This document shows, piece after piece, positions 25,442-34,173 of a DNA stretch of 64,000 bases. Position numbers and translations under genes: made by a program. The stretch comes from Neolewinella persica DSM 23188. Its GTDB lineage: Bacteria > Bacteroidota > Bacteroidia > Chitinophagales > Saprospiraceae. The notes under the pieces are model-generated. The model did not search any database. It was not told where the DNA came from and saw only the letters and a program-made list of their open reading frames with translations. The stretch covers positions 38,790 to 102,789 of the forward strand of contig NZ_KB890413.1 in assembly GCF_000373105.1 (NCBI RefSeq), given 5' to 3'. Every line of letters starts with the position of its first letter. Position 1 is the first letter of the stretch.

Positions 25442-26878
25442 TTAAAACTGGATACAAACATTCTTAGCCTCCGTAAAGAAACGAAGTGCCTCAAAGCCAC
25501 CCTCCCGCCCAACGCCTGAGCTTTTCACGCCGCCAAAAGGCGTCCTCAAATCTCGCAACATCCAGGTGTTTACCCAAACGATGCCTGATTCGATCGTCTT
25601 GGCAATTCTGTTTGCCCTGGTGATGTTCTCCGTCCAGACCGTGCACGCCAGGCCATAGTTGGTGCCGTTGGCGTAGGCCAGGACTTCCTCGTCGGTGTCA
25701 AAGGGCATGATGGTAACTACGGGGCCGAAAATTTCCTCCTGATTGGTCCGGCAGTTCGGGGGCAGCCCTTCAATAATCGTAGGGCTGACGTACCAACCCT
25801 TTTCGTGTCCTTCAGGGAATACCGCCTCGCCACCAGCGAGGATGGTGCCTCCTTCCGATTTAGCCAGCTCGATATAGGACAGCACCTTCTCGTAGTGCGG
25901 TTTAGAGACGAGCGCACCAATGTTGGTCGCAGGGTCAGCGGGCGGACCAACCTTCAGCGCTTTGACGCGCTCAACAAAGTCCTTTTTGAATTTTTCATAG
26001 ATGGACGATTCGATGTAGAGCCGGGAGCCGCAGAGACAAATCTGGCCCTGGTTGGCGAAGGAGGACCGGATGGTGGTCTCCAGCATTTTGTCATAGTTGC
26101 AATCGGCAAAAATGAGGTTGGGGTTTTTTCCACCCATTTCCAACGACATCTTTTTGAACATTGGCGCAGCCACTTTAGCAATCTCCTGCCCTACCCTGGT
26201 ACTTCCGGTAAAGGAGATGGCTTTGATCTTCGGATGCTTCGTTATTTCTGCACCAACCTTTATCCCGTCGCCATGGATAATGTTGAGCACGCCTTTGGGC
26301 AATCCGGCTTTTATACATATTTCGGACAGCAGGTAAGCGGTCATCGGCGTCACCTCGGAGGGCTTGGCAATGACGGCATTGCCCGCAGCCAGTGCGGGGG
26401 CAATTTTCCAGGTAAAGAGATATAAGGGGAGGTTCCAGGGGGAAATGGTTCCAACCACACCCAAGGGTTGCCTTAAGGTATAATTGATCGCATCGGTCAT
26501 CTCATGGGCCTGCGTCGCGAACTGTGTGATGGCCTGTGCGAAGAACCTGAAATTGGCGGCGGATCTTGGGATGTCTACTGCCCTGGCAAGGGTAACGGGT
26601 TTTCCATTATCTACGGATTCTGCCTTGGCCAGTTCTTCAAGGCTTTCCTCGATCAGGTCGGCAATTCGGTTGAGGATGCGGCTTCTTTCATTTATGGAGG
26701 TCGCTGCCCAGGCGGGGAACGCCTTGAGGCCCGCGGCAACGGCCAGTTCGACATCTGCTGCGTCGGCATCAGGCACCTTTGCGTAAGGCTGTCCAACTGA
26801 GGGATCAAACAAGTCGATGTATTGACCGTTAGCCGGAGGGGTTAATTCGCCGTTTATGTAGTTGCTGATTTTTATCAT
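25442..26878 (-). CDS. Aminomuconate / hydroxymuconate semialdehyde dehydrogenase
   Basis: 478 residues from ATG 26878 (MIKISNYINGEL). It is an NAD-dependent aldehyde dehydrogenase with GTISPWNLPLYLFTWKIAPAL, FTGSTRVGQEI, the Glu motif LEMGGKNPN and the Cys motif NQGQICLCGSRLY, and EEIFGPVV. Its place at the end of the kynurenine cluster assigns it to oxidation of 2-aminomuconate semialdehyde to 2-aminomuconate. It is last in the operon order. The 145-base spacer before it contains four 32-bp tandem repeats. In amino acid terms it is a normal full-length enzyme. The closely related 2-hydroxymuconate semialdehyde dehydrogenases of meta-cleavage pathways cannot be separated from it by sequence alone. 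Confidence 0.88.
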   Translation of the reverse strand: MIKISNYINGELTPPANGQYIDLFDPSVGQPYAKVPDADAADVELAVAAGLKAFPAWAATSINERSRILNRIADLIEESLEELAKAESVDNGKPVTLARAVDIPRSAANFRFFAQAITQFATQAHEMTDAINYTLRQPLGVVGTISPWNLPLYLFTWKIAPALAAGNAVIAKPSEVTPMTAYLLSEICIKAGLPKGVLNIIHGDGIKVGAEITKHPKIKAISFTGSTRVGQEIAKVAAPMFKKMSLEMGGKNPNLIFADCNYDKMLETTIRSSFANQGQICLCGSRLYIESSIYEKFKKDFVERVKALKVGPPADPATNIGALVSKPHYEKVLSYIELAKSEGGTILAGGEAVFPEGHEKGWYVSPTIIEGLPPNCRTNQEEIFGPVVTIMPFDTDEEVLAYANGTNYGLACTVWTENITRANRIAKTIESGIVWVNTWMLRDLRTPFGGVKSSGVGREGGFEALRFFTEAKNVCIQF

Positions 26879-26887
26879 GTTGTGGGG

Positions 26888-27014
26888 TTCGCTGCGCTCA
26901 CATTGCAATAGTTGCAGGATTCGCTACGCTCATGTTTCAAAAGTTGCAGGATTCGCTGCGCTCATGTTGCAATAGTTGCAGGTTCGCTACGCTCAAGTTG
27001 CAGTTGTTGCAGGG
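26888..27014. repeat. Four tandem 32-bp repeats
   Basis: Units start at 26888, 26920, 26952 and 26983 and share TTCGCT(G/A)CGCTCA...TTGCAATAGTTGCAGG. They fill the spacer between the aldolase and dehydrogenase genes. The units are similar but not identical. No spacer or cas gene is present, so this is not a CRISPR. Confidence 0.85.
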
Positions 27015-27023
27015 TTATGGTTG

Positions 27024-28040
27024 TCATTTTTGGCCTTTTCTGGCCATATCCAGGGCTACATCGATAATCATGTCTTCCTGTCCGCCGACCATTTTTCGTT
27101 TTCCCAGTTCGTTGAGGATGGCACGGGTGTCTAGTCCGTACTTTTCGGCGGCTCTTTCGGCGTGCAGTAAGAAACTGGAATATACCCCGGCGTAGCCAAG
27201 GGAGAGGGTCTCCCGATCGACCTGTACGGGGCGTTGTTGCATTGGTCTGATGACATCGTCCGCCAGATCCATCAGAGGGAACAGGTCTGCGTTGTGTTTC
27301 TTCCCCATTTTATTCAGCACCGCAACCAAGACTTCGAGCGGGCAATTTCCGGCACCTGCGCCCATCCCCGCCAAAGAAGCATCAAGGCGATTAGCGCCTT
27401 CTTCCATTGCCACGATGGTATTGGCCACGCCAAAGGATAAGTTGTGGTGGCAATGAATGCCTATTTCGGTTTCGGATTTCAGCACGTCTTTGAAGGCGCG
27501 GATTCGATCTCTGACGCCGTCCATTAACAAGGCACCCGCCGAGTCGGTAACGTAGACACACAGCGCGCCGTAGTCTTCCATAAGTTTGGCCTGTTGGGCC
27601 AAGCCCCTGGCATCATTCATGTGGGCCATCATCAGGAAGCCCGAGACGTCCATGCCCAAATTCCTGGCAGCTTCAATATGCTGCGCGGAGATATCTGCTT
27701 CCGTTGAGTGGGTGGCAATCCTTACTGACACTACGCCCAAGTCTCTTGCCCTTTTCAAATCCTCGATGGTGCCGATCCCCGGAATCAGGAGGGTGGTCAA
27801 TTTAGCGTGTTGCAGATTTTCGGCAATTCCTTCCAACCAGTCCCAGTCCGTGTGGGCACCAAAACCATAATTAAAACTGCCTCCGGTGAGTCCGTCTCCG
27901 TGGGAAACTTCAATTGCATCTACGCCGGCTTTGTCCAGCGCCATGGCGATGTCCCTGATCTGTTGTTTCGAGTATTGATGCTGGATGGGGTGCATCCCGT
28001 CTCGGAGGGTTACGTCCTGGAGGTATAGTTTATGTGGCAT
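27024..28040 (-). CDS. mhpE: 4-hydroxy-2-oxovalerate aldolase
   Basis: 338 residues from ATG 28040 ([17 protein letters not shown]). DRE-TIM aldolase with VTLRDGMH binding the metal, [16 protein letters not shown], and [13 protein letters not shown] with the metal-binding histidines. The C-terminal domain ([22 protein letters not shown] and on) contacts the acetaldehyde dehydrogenase partner, encoded just upstream at 28161. It splits 4-hydroxy-2-oxovalerate to pyruvate and acetaldehyde, which is channelled to the partner. The 120-base spacer to mhpF holds a family D repeat. Full length for the family. Confidence 0.92.
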   Translation of the reverse strand: MPHKLYLQDVTLRDGMHPIQHQYSKQQIRDIAMALDKAGVDAIEVSHGDGLTGGSFNYGFGAHTDWDWLEGIAENLQHAKLTTLLIPGIGTIEDLKRARDLGVVSVRIATHSTEADISAQHIEAARNLGMDVSGFLMMAHMNDARGLAQQAKLMEDYGALCVYVTDSAGALLMDGVRDRIRAFKDVLKSETEIGIHCHHNLSFGVANTIVAMEEGANRLDASLAGMGAGAGNCPLEVLVAVLNKMGKKHNADLFPLMDLADDVIRPMQQRPVQVDRETLSLGYAGVYSSFLLHAERAAEKYGLDTRAILNELGKRKMVGGQEDMIIDVALDMARKGQK

Positions 28041-28084
28041 TGAAGTGAATTTTGATGGTCGGAATAGTAAAGCTGCGGGTTCCG

Positions 28085-28140
28085 GGCTGCTAAAGCAGCC
28101 AGAGGTTCTCGCAGAGGGCTGCGCAGAGGTAGCACAGAGA
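28085..28140. repeat. Family D repeat, copy 2
   Basis: GGGCTGCTAAAGCAGCC hairpin followed by TTCTCGCAGAGGGCTGCGCAGAGG and AGCACAGAG. It lies in the spacer between the aldolase and acetaldehyde dehydrogenase genes. Confidence 0.65.
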
Positions 28141-28160
28141 AGTAGCAACAATGTTGCTGC

Positions 28161-29084
28161 TTACATCGTCGCTGCAATTTTATCTCCCGTTGACATGGCT
28201 GCGGAGGTCATGATGTCCAGGTTTCCAGCATACTCGGGCAGGTAGTGGCCGGCACCGGTTATTTGTAGTAAGACGGTTGTCTTCAGGCCGTGCCTTAAGC
28301 CGAGTCCTTCGATAAATACCGGTTTGTCTTCGGGTATGTCATCAAATTGAACTTCCTGGTGCAAACTATAGCCGGGGACATATTTCTGCACCTCTTCCAC
28401 CATTTCTTGTACGCTGGCTCTGATGGCCTCCCGGTCGGCGTTTTCGCTTAGGGTGAAAACGGTGTCTCGCATAACTACGGGTGGTTCTGCGGGATTGAGA
28501 ATGATCAGGGCTTTGCCCTTATCTGCGCCCCCTACTTCTTCGATGGCTCTGGTCGTCGTTTCGGTAAATTCGTCGATGTTGGCACGTGTTCCCGGGCCGG
28601 CAGATTTGCTTGCGATGGAAGCAACAATCTCTCCGTAATGGACCTTTGCGATCCGGTTGACGGCGGCAACTATCGGAATGGTCGCCTGGCCTCCGCAAGT
28701 CACCATATTCACGTTGCGTACCTGGTGGCTGGTATCAAAATTAACCGGCGGAATCAGGAAAGGCCCAATAGCGGCTGGCGTCAGGTCAATGATCCGCTTA
28801 TCCGGATATTTCTCTACGATTGCCCAATTGTAGTGATGTGCTTTTGCGGAGGTAGCATCGAAAATGATCTTAATGTCTTTCCATTCTGGCATCTCTTCCA
28901 GGCCAGCCAATCCTTTTGCGGTGGTAATGAAACCCATCCTTTTTGCCCTGGCTAAGCCGTCGGACTTTGGGTCAATACCGACCATCGCGGTCATTTCCAG
29001 ATTGGCGGAGTTCCTGATGATTTTTATCATCAGGTCTGTACCGATGTTTCCGGGGCCTATTATTGCTACTTTTATTTTGCTCAT
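28161..29084 (-). CDS. mhpF: Acetaldehyde dehydrogenase (acetylating)
   Basis: 307 residues. N-terminal Rossmann motif [10 protein letters not shown] (9-18) and catalytic Cys in [15 protein letters not shown]. The later stretch [25 protein letters not shown] is typical of the MhpF/DmpF family. It converts acetaldehyde plus CoA and NAD to acetyl-CoA, taking acetaldehyde by channelling from the aldolase. It lies between the RidA gene and the aldolase gene on the same strand. The 444-base spacer upstream contains a 118-bp hairpin and a family A/B element, so transcription may be modulated there. Confidence 0.92.
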   Translation of the reverse strand: MSKIKVAIIGPGNIGTDLMIKIIRNSANLEMTAMVGIDPKSDGLARAKRMGFITTAKGLAGLEEMPEWKDIKIIFDATSAKAHHYNWAIVEKYPDKRIIDLTPAAIGPFLIPPVNFDTSHQVRNVNMVTCGGQATIPIVAAVNRIAKVHYGEIVASIASKSAGPGTRANIDEFTETTTRAIEEVGGADKGKALIILNPAEPPVVMRDTVFTLSENADREAIRASVQEMVEEVQKYVPGYSLHQEVQFDDIPEDKPVFIEGLGLRHGLKTTVLLQITGAGHYLPEYAGNLDIMTSAAMSTGDKIAATM

Positions 29085-29109
29085 TATTTTTATTTCTCAG
29101 CGGTGTACC

Positions 29110-29227
29110 AAATGTAATGGTCGGTAATAAAGTTCGGTTGAGGGTGTCCCCACCCGAATTAATCAGGGGTCAACCTTTTCGGGTGGGGACACCCTCAACC
29201 AAGTATTTACCAGTCACCATTACATTT
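29110..29227. repeat. 118-bp hairpin upstream of mhpF
   Basis: Outer arms 29110-29120 and 29217-29227 (AAATGTAATGG) and inner perfect 23-bp arms 29136-29158 and 29178-29200 surround a 19-base loop. It starts 25 bases upstream of the mhpF start codon. It lies inside the kynurenine cluster, in the leader of mhpF. Confidence 0.85.
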
Positions 29228-29285
29228 GATTCATCGCCTGTTTTTCAGCTTAAGTATAGCCATTTTACGAAAGTTTTAATGCCAA

Positions 29286-29497
29286 GGGCGCGGACGCAGG
29301 ATGCAGTGTAGAGGATAAAGGCAAAGCTGCCGGAGTTATTAATCCGGCGTCCCTAAGTTTTCCTAACTCGGCAGACAAACTTTTCAACGCCCCGGCTACG
29401 CCAGGCGCTGAAAAGAATTCGGCTGACGAGTTAGCCGTTAGTCAAGTTCGTAATGCTGCTCCCTTCCAACCCTTTCCTTGCACCTGCGACCGCGCCC
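29286..29497. repeat. Family A paired element (212 bp) with nested family B palindrome
   Basis: Core variant at 29286-29305 (GGGCGCGGACGCAGGATGCA) faces TGCACCTGCGACCGCGCCC at 29479-29497. A family B palindrome occupies 29364-29433. The element sits between the RidA and mhpF genes; the 85-444 base layout leaves no room for a gene, and none is seen. Confidence 0.8.
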
Positions 29498-29528
29498 AAA
29501 AATGCAATAGAAATACCGGAAAAATAGC

Positions 29529-29945
29529 TTACGAAACGGGTAAATAAGCTATTGCTTTTATTTCGATCAACAAGTTCGGGTGCGGCAATTGGTGGACAGC
29601 TACGGTTGTTCTCGTGGGGCCGGTCTTACTATTAAAGAAGGTGCCGTAAACCTTGTTGTACCCTTTGAAGTCCTTCATGTCCACCAGGAAGGTTACGATG
29701 TCCACCACATTGGACAAATCTGCCCCAACGCTCTGTAGGAGTTCGCCAATATTTTCAATCACGGCATGGGTTTGGGCCTCGATGTCAAGCTGCCAAATCC
29801 CATCCTCGCCCTCTACTGCACCTACGTGGGTATTGTCTTTTCTCCGACTGCTGGTTCCAGACACATAAATGAAATCTCCTACTCGTCTCACGTGAGGGTA
29901 GTTGCCCAATGGCTGTGCTTTGTGTGTTATGGTTTTTCCTTCCAT
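29529..29945 (-). CDS. RidA-family 2-aminomuconate deaminase
   Basis: 138 residues from ATG 29945 ([30 protein letters not shown]); a TTG at 29963 is a weaker start. It is a RidA/YjgF fold protein. Positional evidence and the sequence [29 protein letters not shown] and [24 protein letters not shown] match the deaminase subfamily of the aminomuconate pathway. It would hydrolyse 2-aminomuconate to 4-oxalocrotonate plus ammonia. It lies in the kynurenine cluster between the hydratase gene and mhpF. The arginine in GPTRTTV and nearby Glu are the usual active-site residues of RidA proteins. Confidence 0.85.
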   Translation of the reverse strand: MEGKTITHKAQPLGNYPHVRRVGDFIYVSGTSSRRKDNTHVGAVEGEDGIWQLDIEAQTHAVIENIGELLQSVGADLSNVVDIVTFLVDMKDFKGYNKVYGTFFNSKTGPTRTTVAVHQLPHPNLLIEIKAIAYLPVS

Positions 29946-30053
29946 GGAGTTTCTGGTTTTCAAGTTGTCAAGTTATCGGGGTTGCTAAGTTGTCGGGTTG
30001 TCGGGTTGTCGCCGCATGATGTGCTGGTGGTCCTTGCTCCTTTATCCTTTCTT

Positions 30054-30072
30054 TGCACCTGCGGCCGCGCCC
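30054..30072 (-). repeat. Family A core, single copy
   Basis: TGCACCTGCGGCCGCGCCC preceded by the pyrimidine extension CTTGCTCCTTTATCCTTTCTT. It lies in the spacer between hydratase and RidA genes, next to TTGTCGGG arrays at 29965-30012. No partner is nearby. Confidence 0.75.
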
Positions 30073-30133
30073 TTATTAGTCAAAGAGTAAGCTGTTAACT
30101 GACGCTTTGACTATCTGACTGCCTGATTCCTTG

Positions 30134-30922
30134 TCACGCTACGAACGATGCATTAACGGACCCCAGCCCTTCAATGACCACTTTAAAATCAGCACCAGCG
30201 ACAACGTTTACCACCGGGCCAATCGCTCCGCTCAGAATCAGGTCACCTGCCTTCAATGGTTCTCCAATTTGTACCATTTTACGCGCCAACCAGAGCAGGG
30301 CATTTATGGGCGACCCCATACAAGCGTTGCCGACCCCTTCAGAGACCACCTTGCCGTTATTCTCCATGCGCATTTTGCAATTGACCAGGTCCAGGTGCGA
30401 GAGTTTAACCGGTTGATGACCGACGACCCAGTGGCTGGCAGAGGCATTGTCTGCGATGGTGTCCGTAATTTTTATGTCCCAATTACTGATTCTACTTCCT
30501 ACCACTTCAATTGAGGCCAGTGCATATTCTACAGCATTCAGCACATCGATGGTGGTCATAAAATCTGCGGTCAGGTCTTTCCCCAACACAAAGGCGATTT
30601 CTGCTTCAGCTTTGGGTTGCATCATTTCCGATACAGAAAATTCACCACCATTCATTATTTCCCTGTCCTGCCATAACAATCCGAAATCGGGTTGATCCAC
30701 CCCCAGCTGCTTTTGTATTACTGGCGCGGTCAGCCCAATTTTATGGCCAATTACGCGTCCTCCCGAAGCAATTCGATGGCTCGTGTTTATTTTTTGGACA
30801 GCGTATGCGGCGGCAAGGTCTTCGATTCCAATAAGGTCACGAACAGGCGCACAGGTTTTCTTACTTGCTTCGGCAGTTCTTAATCTTTCGGCTGCTGCCT
30901 CGATTATTTCTTTTGAAATCAT
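30134..30922 (-). CDS. mhpD: 2-hydroxypenta-2,4-dienoate hydratase (2-oxopent-4-enoate hydratase)
   Basis: 262 residues of the FAH-like hydratase/decarboxylase family. VIGHKIGLT, PKAEAEIAFVLGKDL and YALASIEVVGSRISNWDIKITDTIADNASASHWV match MhpD/XylJ rather than the decarboxylase branch. It adds water to 2-hydroxypenta-2,4-dienoate to give 4-hydroxy-2-oxovalerate, the aldolase substrate. It is paralogous to the decarboxylase at 36059-36850, whose matching stretch (ALEVIDSRYENFKF) differs. The 597-base spacer separating it from kmo is the largest in the cluster. Confidence 0.88.
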   Translation of the reverse strand: MISKEIIEAAAERLRTAEASKKTCAPVRDLIGIEDLAAAYAVQKINTSHRIASGGRVIGHKIGLTAPVIQKQLGVDQPDFGLLWQDREIMNGGEFSVSEMMQPKAEAEIAFVLGKDLTADFMTTIDVLNAVEYALASIEVVGSRISNWDIKITDTIADNASASHWVVGHQPVKLSHLDLVNCKMRMENNGKVVSEGVGNACMGSPINALLWLARKMVQIGEPLKAGDLILSGAIGPVVNVVAGADFKVVIEGLGSVNASFVA

Positions 30923-31100
30923 GGTATTGTTTTTTGGCTTTAGCTCATAACGAGAATAATTATACTGCTGGCCATTTTACGTTGCCATCTCCCCTGCCCC
31001 TTCCCTCAGGGTGAAGTTTACCCACAAGTCTCAAAATCGTTGTTTTAACCAAGAGCAAGATTACAGTTACGGTCGTTGGGAAGCTACTACACGGCAATTG

Positions 31101-31149
31101 GGTTCTCACAGAGGGTAGCGCAGAGGGAGGCACGGAGGGGGCACAGAGT
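31101..31149. repeat. Family D repeat, copy 3
   Basis: GGTTCTCACAGAGGGTAGCGCAGAGG then GAGGCACGGAG...CACAGAG. This copy lacks the GCTGCTAAAGCAGC hairpin seen in copies 1 and 2. It lies in the kmo-hydratase spacer. Confidence 0.6.
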
Positions 31150-31365
31150 GGATTTATGGAGTAGCAAGCACTAAAATTCCCTATGCCAAAGATATCCACA
31201 CACGAGCGCAAGCGAGCAGAGATGTCTCCCCTCTCCGGGGGAGAGGGGTCGGGGGAGAGGCGCACGAGCGGAGCGAGCACCACATTCGTCTCCGTAAAGT
31301 TGTGGGTAAACTTCACCTCCGGGGGAGAGGGGAGACGGCGCAGACGGTACAGGAAAAGGGCGACA

Positions 31366-31492
31366 GGGCGACCGCAAGGGATCGTGCCTACCAGGCGGTT
31401 CCAAAAAATGCCCGTGGGCCGACCGCAAGGGATCGCCCCTACCGGGCAGTTTCGGAAAAGGCCCCATTCGCTTCGCGAACGCAAAATCGCCC
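31366..31492. repeat. Family E repeats in the kmo-hydratase spacer
   Basis: Two direct copies of GCGACCGCAAGGGATCG-type sequence, about 51 bp apart, are followed by GCTTCGCGAACGCAAAATCG. A similar composite lies at 35374-35453. The same spacer (30923-31519, 597 bases) also holds CCTCTCCGGGGGAGAGG-type hairpins around 31217-31330. I see no gene in it. Confidence 0.6.
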
Positions 31493-31519
31493 CAATTGGC
31501 CAACGTTGAATTGCCTCCA

Positions 31520-32881
31520 TCATTCCGCTGTTGGTTGCGAAGCATTTTCCACCTGTTCGTAGAAATATTCCAGGGGCATGTCTTCGAAGTTCTCTTCCTT
31601 ACATAGTTTCAGCAAAATCTCGTCCTGCCTTCTGCCCCTCGATTTAGCTTCCTTATAGGAGATGTCGCCGCGGAAAGTTACCAGGGCATATTTCGAATAA
31701 TAGTCCGGATAGTTTTGCTCCAACTGCATTTCTATTTTCCGCTTTCTTTTGAAGGCGACATCATCAACCTGATCGCGCATTTCGTAGAAATTGTCAATGG
31801 CCAGTGTAGCGATGGCATCGGCGTTTTCTTTTCGTTCTTGCTCAAATGCTTCAAAAAGGACTTCCCAGTTGTCGCCATGTTCCTCCAGCAGTTCATCAAA
31901 GATTCGGACATCTTCAAGAGATGCGTTCATCCCCTGGCCGTAAAAAGGAACGATGGCGTGGGAGGCGTCTCCCATCACCAGGACCTTCCCGAAGGCTTGC
32001 CACGGGAAACATTTAATTGTTCCCAGATTGCCAACGGGGTTCGCAAAGAATTCTTCCAGGTAATGTGGAATGTAGGGGAGAAGAGTGGGAAAATATTCCT
32101 TAAAGAAAGCCGTCACTTTTGCTTCCGTATCCAGGTGGTTAAACCCGACCGCTGTTTCATAGGGATGGAACATGGTGAGGGTAAAACTACCATCGGGGTT
32201 AGGCAGGGCAATAATCATGAATTCGCCCCTTGGCCAAATATGAAGTGCTTCCTTTTCCAGCTGCCAACTGCCTCCGGGACCAGGATGGATGCTCAGTTCT
32301 TTATAGCCATGTCGCAGGAAGTCCTGGGAATAATTAAAAAGTAGCTCAGTAGTATGTTTCATCATACTTCTTCTGACTGCTGACCCCGCTCCGTCAGTTC
32401 CGATAACGACAGCTCCCCTGTCCTTCCTCTTCTCTCCGTTCCAAACGTATTCTATTTCAGCGGCCCTAATGTCAACACTGAGAATTACCGATTCAAACGT
32501 GATGTCAATATTATCGTACGCCTCAATTTGATTGAGTAATAATATGTTTAAGCCTGGCCGAGACACCGAGTTAATGTAATCTGATGACCTTGCGCTATAA
32601 GGAGATAGAAAATTCTCCCCACCTAAAGGGTGGATCATGCGTCCTCTCATAGGAATGGTATTTTCCAGTACCTTTTCTTTTAGCCCCGCCATGTCCAGCG
32701 CGCGCAAGCCTCTGTCAGACAGCGCAAGGTTGATGGACCGACCGGCGTCTCCGGATCCGATCCGCATATCAGGTCGTTTTTCGTAGAGCTTAATCTGATA
32801 ACCTCTTTGTGCTAACCTGATGGCTAACAAACAGCCACACAACCCAGCTCCGACGATTATTATCTTTTCTTTTTTATTCAT
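31520..32881 (-). CDS. kmo: Kynurenine 3-monooxygenase
   Basis: 453 residues. FAD-binding GAGLCG at 11-16, then DAGRSINLALSDRGLRAL, GTDGAGSAVRRSM and GDASHAIVPFYGQGMNASLED, all conserved in KMO. It hydroxylates L-kynurenine to 3-hydroxykynurenine using NADPH and oxygen. The C-terminal part (EMRDQVDDVAFKRKRKIEMQLE and on) matches the bacterial form. There is no strong terminal membrane helix, as expected for a bacterial enzyme. Seven bases separate its start from the end of kynU, so the two are tightly coupled. Catalytic residues look intact. Confidence 0.95.
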   Translation of the reverse strand: MNKKEKIIIVGAGLCGCLLAIRLAQRGYQIKLYEKRPDMRIGSGDAGRSINLALSDRGLRALDMAGLKEKVLENTIPMRGRMIHPLGGENFLSPYSARSSDYINSVSRPGLNILLLNQIEAYDNIDITFESVILSVDIRAAEIEYVWNGEKRKDRGAVVIGTDGAGSAVRRSMMKHTTELLFNYSQDFLRHGYKELSIHPGPGGSWQLEKEALHIWPRGEFMIIALPNPDGSFTLTMFHPYETAVGFNHLDTEAKVTAFFKEYFPTLLPYIPHYLEEFFANPVGNLGTIKCFPWQAFGKVLVMGDASHAIVPFYGQGMNASLEDVRIFDELLEEHGDNWEVLFEAFEQERKENADAIATLAIDNFYEMRDQVDDVAFKRKRKIEMQLEQNYPDYYSKYALVTFRGDISYKEAKSRGRRQDEILLKLCKEENFEDMPLEYFYEQVENASQPTAE

Positions 32882-32887
32882 GGTTGA

Positions 32888-34165
32888 TCAGTTCCCTGCA
32901 ATAGCAGATTTTAAAATGGTGTAGAAATTGTACACGTCTTCGTAGGAATTATACATTGGTACCGGAGCGACCCTGATCACGTCGGGTTCCCTCCAATCCG
33001 CAATTACGCCTGCTTCCGTAATTTTATTGAACAACTTCTTGTCCGCTGTTTTCACTTGAATCGATAATTGCGAACCTCTTTGCGCCGGATCGGCGGGCGT
33101 AACGATGTTGACCACATCATCTCCCAGTGTATTAACCAGATACTCCAGGTAGCCCGTTAAAGAAATGGCCTTTTTACGTAGTCGTGTCATCCCTACCTCG
33201 TCAAAAAGCTTGAGGGCAGACCAGACGGCTACCATTGCAAGAATTGGAGGATTACTCAGCTGCCATGCTTCCGTTCCCGGCGTCGGATCAAAGGCGTCCC
33301 GCATTTTAAAGCGGGTTTCTTTATTGTGTCCCCACCAGCCTTCGAACCGGGGGATGTCCTTACTGTCCGCATGTCGCTCATGGATAAAAGCACCACCCAT
33401 GCCTCCTGGTCCGGAATTCAGGTATTTGTAGTTACACCAAACGGCGAAATCACATCCTGAGTCATGTAAGTTCAACGGCACATTCCCTGCGCCATGGGCG
33501 CAATCAAAGCCAACCATGCATCCCTTTGCATGCCCATGCTCAGAGATGGTTTTCATATCGAAAAACTGACCGGTGTAGTAGTTGGTATTTCCTAAAAGGA
33601 TGAGGGCGATGTCTTCGCTGTGCGCGTCAATTACGCCCAGAATATCTTCTTGTCGCAAGCAGACTTCTCCGTCCCTGGCCTTTAATTCAATCAGGCAATC
33701 TTCCGGAGACAGCCCGTGAAACCTAATTTGAGACTCTACGGCGTACTTATCGGACGGAAAAGCGTCCGCCTCGATAATTATTTTTTTTCGCCTGCCCACC
33801 GGGCGGTAAAACGAGACCATCATCAGGTGTAGGTTAACCGTGAGCGTATTCATTACGACTACTTCGCTTGGCTTTGCGCCCACGACTCTGGCCATGGCCT
33901 CCGTCAAAAACTCATGATAAGGCATCCAGGGGTTCTTGGCATGAAAATGGCCTTCAACACCCAGATTCTTCCAATCTTCCAACTCTTGCAGCAAATAGCC
34001 TTCCGTGGCCTTTGGCTGTAAGCCAAGGGAGTTTCCACAGAGATAAACATAGGGCTGGCCATTGGCCTGCACGGGCATGTGATATTGCGACCTGTATGCC
34101 CGCAATTCATCCCGTTCATCCATTTTTCTTGCAAACGCAAGGTCGTTCTGAAATTCTTCCACCAT
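32888..34165 (-). CDS. kynU: Kynureninase
   Basis: 425 residues from ATG 34165 (MVEEFQNDLAFARKMDERD). An earlier in-frame start would run into the ACMSD gene. PLP enzyme of the aminotransferase class V fold: CGNSLGLQP (43-51), NTLTVNLHLMM, EADAFPSDKYAVESQ, and GFDCAHGAGNVPL. The PLP lysine is Lys247 in WCNYKYLN. It cleaves 3-hydroxykynurenine to 3-hydroxyanthranilate and alanine. Its start is eight bases from the ACMSD stop and its stop six bases from the kmo start, which marks a compact operon core. Confidence 0.95.
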   Translation of the reverse strand: MVEEFQNDLAFARKMDERDELRAYRSQYHMPVQANGQPYVYLCGNSLGLQPKATEGYLLQELEDWKNLGVEGHFHAKNPWMPYHEFLTEAMARVVGAKPSEVVVMNTLTVNLHLMMVSFYRPVGRRKKIIIEADAFPSDKYAVESQIRFHGLSPEDCLIELKARDGEVCLRQEDILGVIDAHSEDIALILLGNTNYYTGQFFDMKTISEHGHAKGCMVGFDCAHGAGNVPLNLHDSGCDFAVWCNYKYLNSGPGGMGGAFIHERHADSKDIPRFEGWWGHNKETRFKMRDAFDPTPGTEAWQLSNPPILAMVAVWSALKLFDEVGMTRLRKKAISLTGYLEYLVNTLGDDVVNIVTPADPAQRGSQLSIQVKTADKKLFNKITEAGVIADWREPDVIRVAPVPMYNSYEDVYNFYTILKSAIAGN

Positions 34166-34173
34166 TTTGATTT

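Noticed and set aside
30054..30072. Family A cores as rho-independent terminators
   Set aside because: The single cores lack a T-run and occur inside coding sequence and upstream as well as downstream of genes.
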